Assembly (NCBI GenBank): GCA_022836615.1
Contig: MU405517.1
Span: 1 to 12,504 of the forward strand
Length of the DNA: 12,504 bases
Source of the DNA: Annulohypoxylon bovei var. microspora
Taxonomy: Eukaryota; Ascomycota; Sordariomycetes; Xylariales; Hypoxylaceae
Direction of reading: 5' to 3'
Position numbers and translations under genes: made by a program
The notes under the pieces: generated by a model
The model's database searches: none
What the model saw: the letters and a program-made list of their open reading frames with translations, nothing else
What the model was told of the DNA's origin: nothing
In this document: positions 8,860-12,504 of the stretch, piece by piece
How positions within the stretch are numbered: the first letter of the stretch is position 1
Layout: every line of letters begins with the position of its first letter

Positions 8860-10100
8860 AAAATTAAAAGGTTATTAAAAATATAAACTTTAAAATAATT
8901 TATAAAGTTATTAATAAAAATAATCGTTATTTTTTATTAATTCTTAAAAATTATAAAGTTTTAATCGTTAAATATGGTTTAAATAATAAAAGAATTATAT
9001 CGTTTAAAAAATAAACGTAAATATTAAATTAAAAGTTTTTTAAAACGATTATAATTTAAAATGTTTACGATTTTTATATTATAAATTACTTAAAAAAAAA
9101 TAATATTATTATAATTACTTTAAAATCCTTTTATTAATTAATTATAAAATAAAATATATAAAAGTTTTATAAAAATTATAATATTTATAATTAAGTTTAT
9201 ATTTAATGAATTTAATAAAAAGGGTTATTAAAATCTTTACTTATTTTTAATCGTTATTTTTCAAAGTTATCCATTAATTTTATAATAAAAATATTAATAA
9301 AAAAAAAAGAAATCTTTAATATTTAATAATAATCATTTATTAATTATTAAAATGGATTTTATTAAAAGTAATGGATATTATAAAAGTTAAAACGTATATT
9401 ATAAAGCTTATATACATTTATATTAAATATTATAACCTTTTTATAACAATAATATTAAATTAAAAAAACAATTAAATAAATATATTTTAGATAAAATTTT
9501 ATAAATTAATAAAGGTAGTATAATGTTTATTTATTACTTTTAATTTAAAAATTAATAAATCCATAAAAAAAATAAATTAAAAGGTATAAATATATTTACG
9601 ATATTTTTTAATTTATATATAATTTAATTAATTAAAAATGTTATTTATAACGATGGTAATAATTAATAATTAAAATATAATAATTAAATTAAACTTTTTT
9701 TACATAACGTATAAATATTATATATATTTAATCGAATAAATCGTTAATAAAGCTTTAAATAAATCATTTAAAAAATAATGGGTTATAAACTTTATAATTA
9801 AAATTAAAAAGGTTAACGAATATGTTTAAATTATTATAATTATAATTTAAAAACGTATGGAATGTATAATAAATTAATCCCGATTAAAAGGTTTTAAATA
9901 TAAAGTAAACGATAAAATTTAATTAAATTTAAAAAATATTATAACATTATAATTTAAAAAAAAACTCTTTTAATTACACGTGAAATATAAGGTAATTAAA
10001 GTAATTAATTTTCATATAATAAAATTAAATATATTTATAAGAATTTAATTATAATTTCATACCGAATTATTTAAACCGGTAATTATAAATTTATTATTAT
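8860..10100 (+). pseudogene. pol: Chromovirus integrase
   Basis: It would insert the cDNA. N-terminal zinc domain: the HX6H-X29-CX2C ligands read Tyr at all four places (9066-9068, 9087-9089, 9177-9179, 9186-9188). Core: S-I-N-F-I gives Asn for the first Asp (AAT 9276-9278). The second is Asn at 9458-9460 (the Asp of S-D-R-G). The Glu 36 codons later is Lys (AAA 9566-9568, in the T-E-R-x-N-Q block), so D,D-35-E is now N,N,K with its spacing intact. The C-terminal module includes SRLKGFKYKVNDKI (9878 on), YKVIKVINFH and FHTELFKPV (10055-10081). The frame moves by one base between 9311 and 9320, just after an A run, splitting the core. The start is approximate; 8637-8860 is a poorly conserved linker. 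Confidence 0.88.
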
Positions 10101-10147
10101 TTTAAATATAAAATAATGTTTAATTATTATTTTTTATTAATTAAAAT

Positions 10148-10318
10148 AATGAAAATCCCGAATATATTATTAAAAAAATTTTACGATTAAAAAATAAACG
10201 TAAAGGATAAGGTGTACGTAAAATGGTATTAATTAAATAAAAAAATTACGTAAAATTAACATGGAAACCTTAAAAAGAATTAAAAAATACAAAGGTTTTA
10301 AAAACGTTTTACCAGTGA
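10148..10318 (+). pseudogene. pol: C-terminal chromodomain of the chromovirus Pol
   Basis: It continues in the integrase C-terminal frame. Text: ENPEYIIKKILRLKNKRKG, then RKMVLIK-stop-KNYVKLTWKP and KELKN...VLKTFY. This has the chromodomain layout: an N-terminal E-Y-x-V-E-K-I-L-like strand, the V/L-x-W-x-G/N-Y block, T-W-E-P and L-K-N. The first cage-region Trp is TAA (10238-10240); the second Trp (TGG 10262-10264) is kept, followed by Lys instead of Glu. In related elements this domain binds methylated H3 lysine 9 and directs insertion to heterochromatin. The TGA at 10316-10318 is either the true stop or a mutated sense codon; the frame could run on toward the 3' LTR. Confidence 0.85.
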
Positions 10319-10376
10319 TTCGGGGTAAAAAACGGGGTAAACGAAAAAGCCTTCGCGATCACAAGTTTTAAAAAAC

Positions 10377-10391
10377 GGGGGAAAAGAATAT
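10377..10391 (+). other. Polypurine tract of the chromovirus
   Basis: GGGGGAAAAGAATAT ends exactly at the 3' LTR, the position where plus-strand DNA synthesis is primed. The purine run starts earlier (AAAAAA, one C at 10376). It lies in a GC-richer patch (about 10,310-10,385) of the 3' untranslated part. Confidence 0.75.
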
Positions 10392-10702
10392 TATTATAAA
10401 TCGAAAACTTAAAAAATTAATTAAAGTAAAAATCAACGTAAACTTACATTATAATTACAAACGTAATAAATATAAATCTTTATAATAAAGTTATTAATAA
10501 CTTTAAATGGGTCGTGGAAATTATTAAAACACGTATAAAAAAGGTTTTTACGTTAATTAATTTAATTTATACTTTTAAACATAAATATTATAACTTTAAA
10601 AACGAAAGGTTATTACTTTTTTTTTTTTTTTTATTAATAAAAATAACCTTATTTTTAACCTTATATAACACAAGTTTATTATTATTTATAAAAACCGTTA
10701 CA
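10392..10702 (+). repeat. 3' LTR of the chromovirus
   Basis: 311 bp, direct partner of 5042-5349. It starts TATTATAAAT and ends CCGTTACA, keeping the terminal CA lost from the 5' copy. The poly-T run is C plus 16 T against 14 T in the other LTR, which accounts for the full 3-bp length difference. The 63-codon open stretch from 10514 is inside this LTR and is not a gene. Confidence 0.9.
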
Positions 10703-10707
10703 TAATA
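10703..10707. repeat. Right target-site duplication of the chromovirus
   Basis: TAATA, identical to 5037-5041 and directly after the terminal CA of the 3' LTR. Confidence 0.75.
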
Positions 10708-12504
10708 TAAAATAACGGTAAAAAAATATAAAAATTTTATAATCCGATTATATTTTAATATAAATTATTAATAAAAATTATAAAAATTTAAAAACGATTA
10801 AAATTCTTAAATTTAAATAAAAGTTTTTTAATTTTAAATAATTTTAATTTTATTTTAATTAATAATTACATTAAAAGTAAAAATAATAAACTTTAAAAAT
10901 TTAATTTTTATAATTAAAAACTTATTTTTTTAAATATTAATTTATAAATTAATAAAACATAAGTGTTTTAACATTTATTACACATGGTATTCGTAGAAAA
11001 ATAAATCTTTTAAATAAATTAAAATATTATTTATATATATCGTATAAAAGTCATTAAAAAATAAAAAAAAGGTTTAATTAATATATTTTTAAAACGTATT
11101 AAATTTATTATTTAATTCGAAAAAAAATATATGGTATTTATATAATTTAAAATAAATTTAAAAAATAATGAAGTTTTTTAAAGTAAAATCCATTTTAATA
11201 TAATAAAAAACTTAATAAATATTAAATTTTATAAAAACTTTAATTTTAAAAATTTTTTTTAACATTTTATTAATTAAAAGGAAAAAATAATAATCTTTTT
11301 TAATATAAACGTTTAATTCTTAATAATTAATATAAAATCTTAAATTATTTTTTAACTTTTTTACGAAGAAAATAAAGGATTTATATTTAATTATATTAAA
11401 TATAATTTACTTTTTACATAAATAATTTAATAAATATTTTTTTAAAACTTATAAATGCTTTATATTTATATTATAAAAAAAATATAATTTAATAAAATTA
11501 ACGTTTTTTTTTAAATTTATTTTATAATTAAAAGATTAATAAAACGGTAATAAATTATTATTTTTTTTTAAAAACATTTTAATTAAATTATATAAATAAA
11601 AAAAAACTTTTTTATAATTTATTTTTAAATAAAATTATTTTTTTATTATAACTTTTTTTTAAAAGTTAAATTAAATTCTTGGTATAATAAAATAAAAGCG
11701 TTTAATAATTTATAAATTACGTTAAAGTTTTATTAAAAACATAACATTCTTTTAATAAACGTTAAGTTTAAAATTAAATAAATGTTTATAATAAATAATA
11801 ATATAAAATATATTAAAAACTTAATAAAAAATTAAAAAAAAAAGGTGAAATAATAATAAAAAATTATTAATTTATTTTAATTATAAGGTTTATTATAAAA
11901 TATATAAATGTTATAATAATTTTTTTTAAGGTATAAAATTAAAGGTAATTACAACGTTTTATATTTTTTTATATAATTTTATTTATATTTTTTTAAAAGG
12001 TAAAAAATTTTAATATAATATTAAAAACGTAATAATAATAAAAAAATAATAATTTAAGGAAAATTAATTATTAATACCGGTTATTTAATATAATATCGTA
12101 TTTTATTAAAAATTTAAGCTTTAATATTACTTAAAATTAAAAGCGGTTTTTTAAGTTTATTAAAAAAATAAATATATTATAAAAACTTTTATTTTACATT
12201 TAAATATTAATATGGATTATTTTATTAATTCGATTAATAATTTATTTATTAAAGTTTTTTATTATAATAAATTAATTAAATTAAATGATGGGAAAGTTTT
12301 ATATATTTATTATTAAATATACATTTTATTAATTAATAATTATATACGTTTATATTTTAATATTTATTAACATTTATATTATTATTATTATATTTACGCC
12401 TCGTAAATAAATTAATATATTAATTATAAATTATAATTTTTTTATTATAAAATTAAAAAAATTAAAATTAATAAAAATAAATATTAACGAATAAATATAT
12501 AAAA
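10708..12504. other. Unresolved AT-rich sequence, no gene recognised
   Basis: 1.8 kb of A/T-dominated sequence after the chromovirus. A few less degraded words occur (ACACATGGTATTCG near 10,981, TTCTTGGTATAA near 11,677, ACCGG near 12,076, ATGATGGGAAAG near 12,285, ACGCCTCG near 12,396). Some plus-strand frames run 20-40 codons between TAA stops (for example around 11,640-11,800), no more than A/T-biased DNA can give by chance. A decayed transposon is likely, but no family can be named. Confidence 0.6.

Larger units (their letters stand above)
5042..10702 (+). mobile_element. Full-length Ty3/gypsy chromovirus, RIP-inactivated
   Basis: A 5,661-bp element bounded by direct LTRs (308 and 311 bp) and a perfect 5-bp TSD. 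Plus-strand domains appear in the canonical Ty3/gypsy order: gag capsid, protease, reverse transcriptase, RNase H, integrase (zinc-binding, D,D-35-E core, C-terminal module) and a C-terminal chromodomain, then a polypurine tract and the 3' LTR. Integrase downstream of RNase H rules out Ty1/copia. The chromodomain places it among chromoviruses, common in ascomycetes. The pol frame is continuous from 7383 to about 9,311 (codon starts divisible by three), then shifts by one to about 10,388. Internal stops are abundant and every active-site codon checked is mutated, so it is non-functional. Confidence 0.94.
1..12504. other. RIP-degraded, AT-rich heterochromatic block
   Basis: The whole window is dominated by A and T, with scattered islands of higher GC (about 1,150-1,740, 2,520-2,610, 3,715-3,990 and 10,300-10,390). 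Both LTR pairs differ almost only by transitions. Decoded frames contain TAA where Trp, Gln or Arg is expected, Asn where Asp is expected, Lys where Glu is expected and Tyr where Cys or His is expected. That combination is the signature of RIP (C-to-T on both strands of duplicated DNA during the fungal sexual cycle). The assignment to a filamentous ascomycete is inference from this mutation style plus the chromovirus family. Confidence 0.88.

Noticed and set aside
10514..10705. 63-codon open stretch on the plus strand similar to the one at 5122
   Set aside because: The similarity comes from the two LTRs being copies of each other, not from a duplicated gene.
11640..11800. Plus-strand stretch with few stops and some Trp/Gly codons, considered as a DDE transposase
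   Set aside because: No catalytic motif, DNA-binding motif or terminal inverted repeat could be recognised, and the open length is within chance for this composition.
1..12504. Mitochondrial, apicomplexan or anaerobic-fungus DNA as the reason for extreme A/T content
   Set aside because: Those would have open A/T-rich genes. Here the only genes are dead retrotransposons with transition-type damage, and islands such as 1,430-1,680 have ordinary GC.

Overview
The window is a gene-free, extremely AT-rich block, by eye well over 80% A+T. It reads as a transposon graveyard from a filamentous ascomycete (Pezizomycotina) that performs repeat-induced point mutation (RIP). The case rests on four things: two structurally complete LTR retrotransposons with 5-bp target-site duplications; LTR pairs that differ almost only by C/T and G/A transitions; reading frames that survive for hundreds of codons while Trp, Gln and Arg codons have become stops; and catalytic Asp/Glu codons that have become Asn/Lys. 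The species cannot be named from this sequence. No host gene, tRNA, rRNA or CRISPR array was found.

Layout: 1-927 is unresolved AT-rich sequence. 928-2635 holds a compact 1,698-bp LTR element on the minus strand (190-bp LTRs, TSD ATAAT/ATAAC). Its only gene is a Gag-like frame of about 300 codons ending in a zinc knuckle, with no pol, so it looks non-autonomous. Its 3' part (about 1,150-1,740) is unusually GC-rich for the window and carries 21-bp and 19-bp tandem repeats. 2636-5036 is unresolved AT-rich sequence with a less degraded island at about 3,715-3,990. 5037-10707 holds a 5,661-bp Ty3/gypsy chromovirus on the plus strand (LTRs of 308 and 311 bp, perfect TSD TAATA), in the order gag, protease, reverse transcriptase, RNase H, integrase, chromodomain. 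10708-12504 is unresolved AT-rich sequence.

In life the chromovirus would have encoded capsid, protease, RT/RNase H and integrase, with the C-terminal chromodomain likely steering insertion into heterochromatin. The small element would have supplied only its own Gag and depended on enzymes from another element. Both are now dead. In the chromovirus the active-site codon of protease, all three RT aspartates, the integrase D,D-35-E triad and all four integrase zinc ligands are replaced by exactly the residues that C-to-T or G-to-A changes produce. Remaining frameshifts lie in A-rich stretches.
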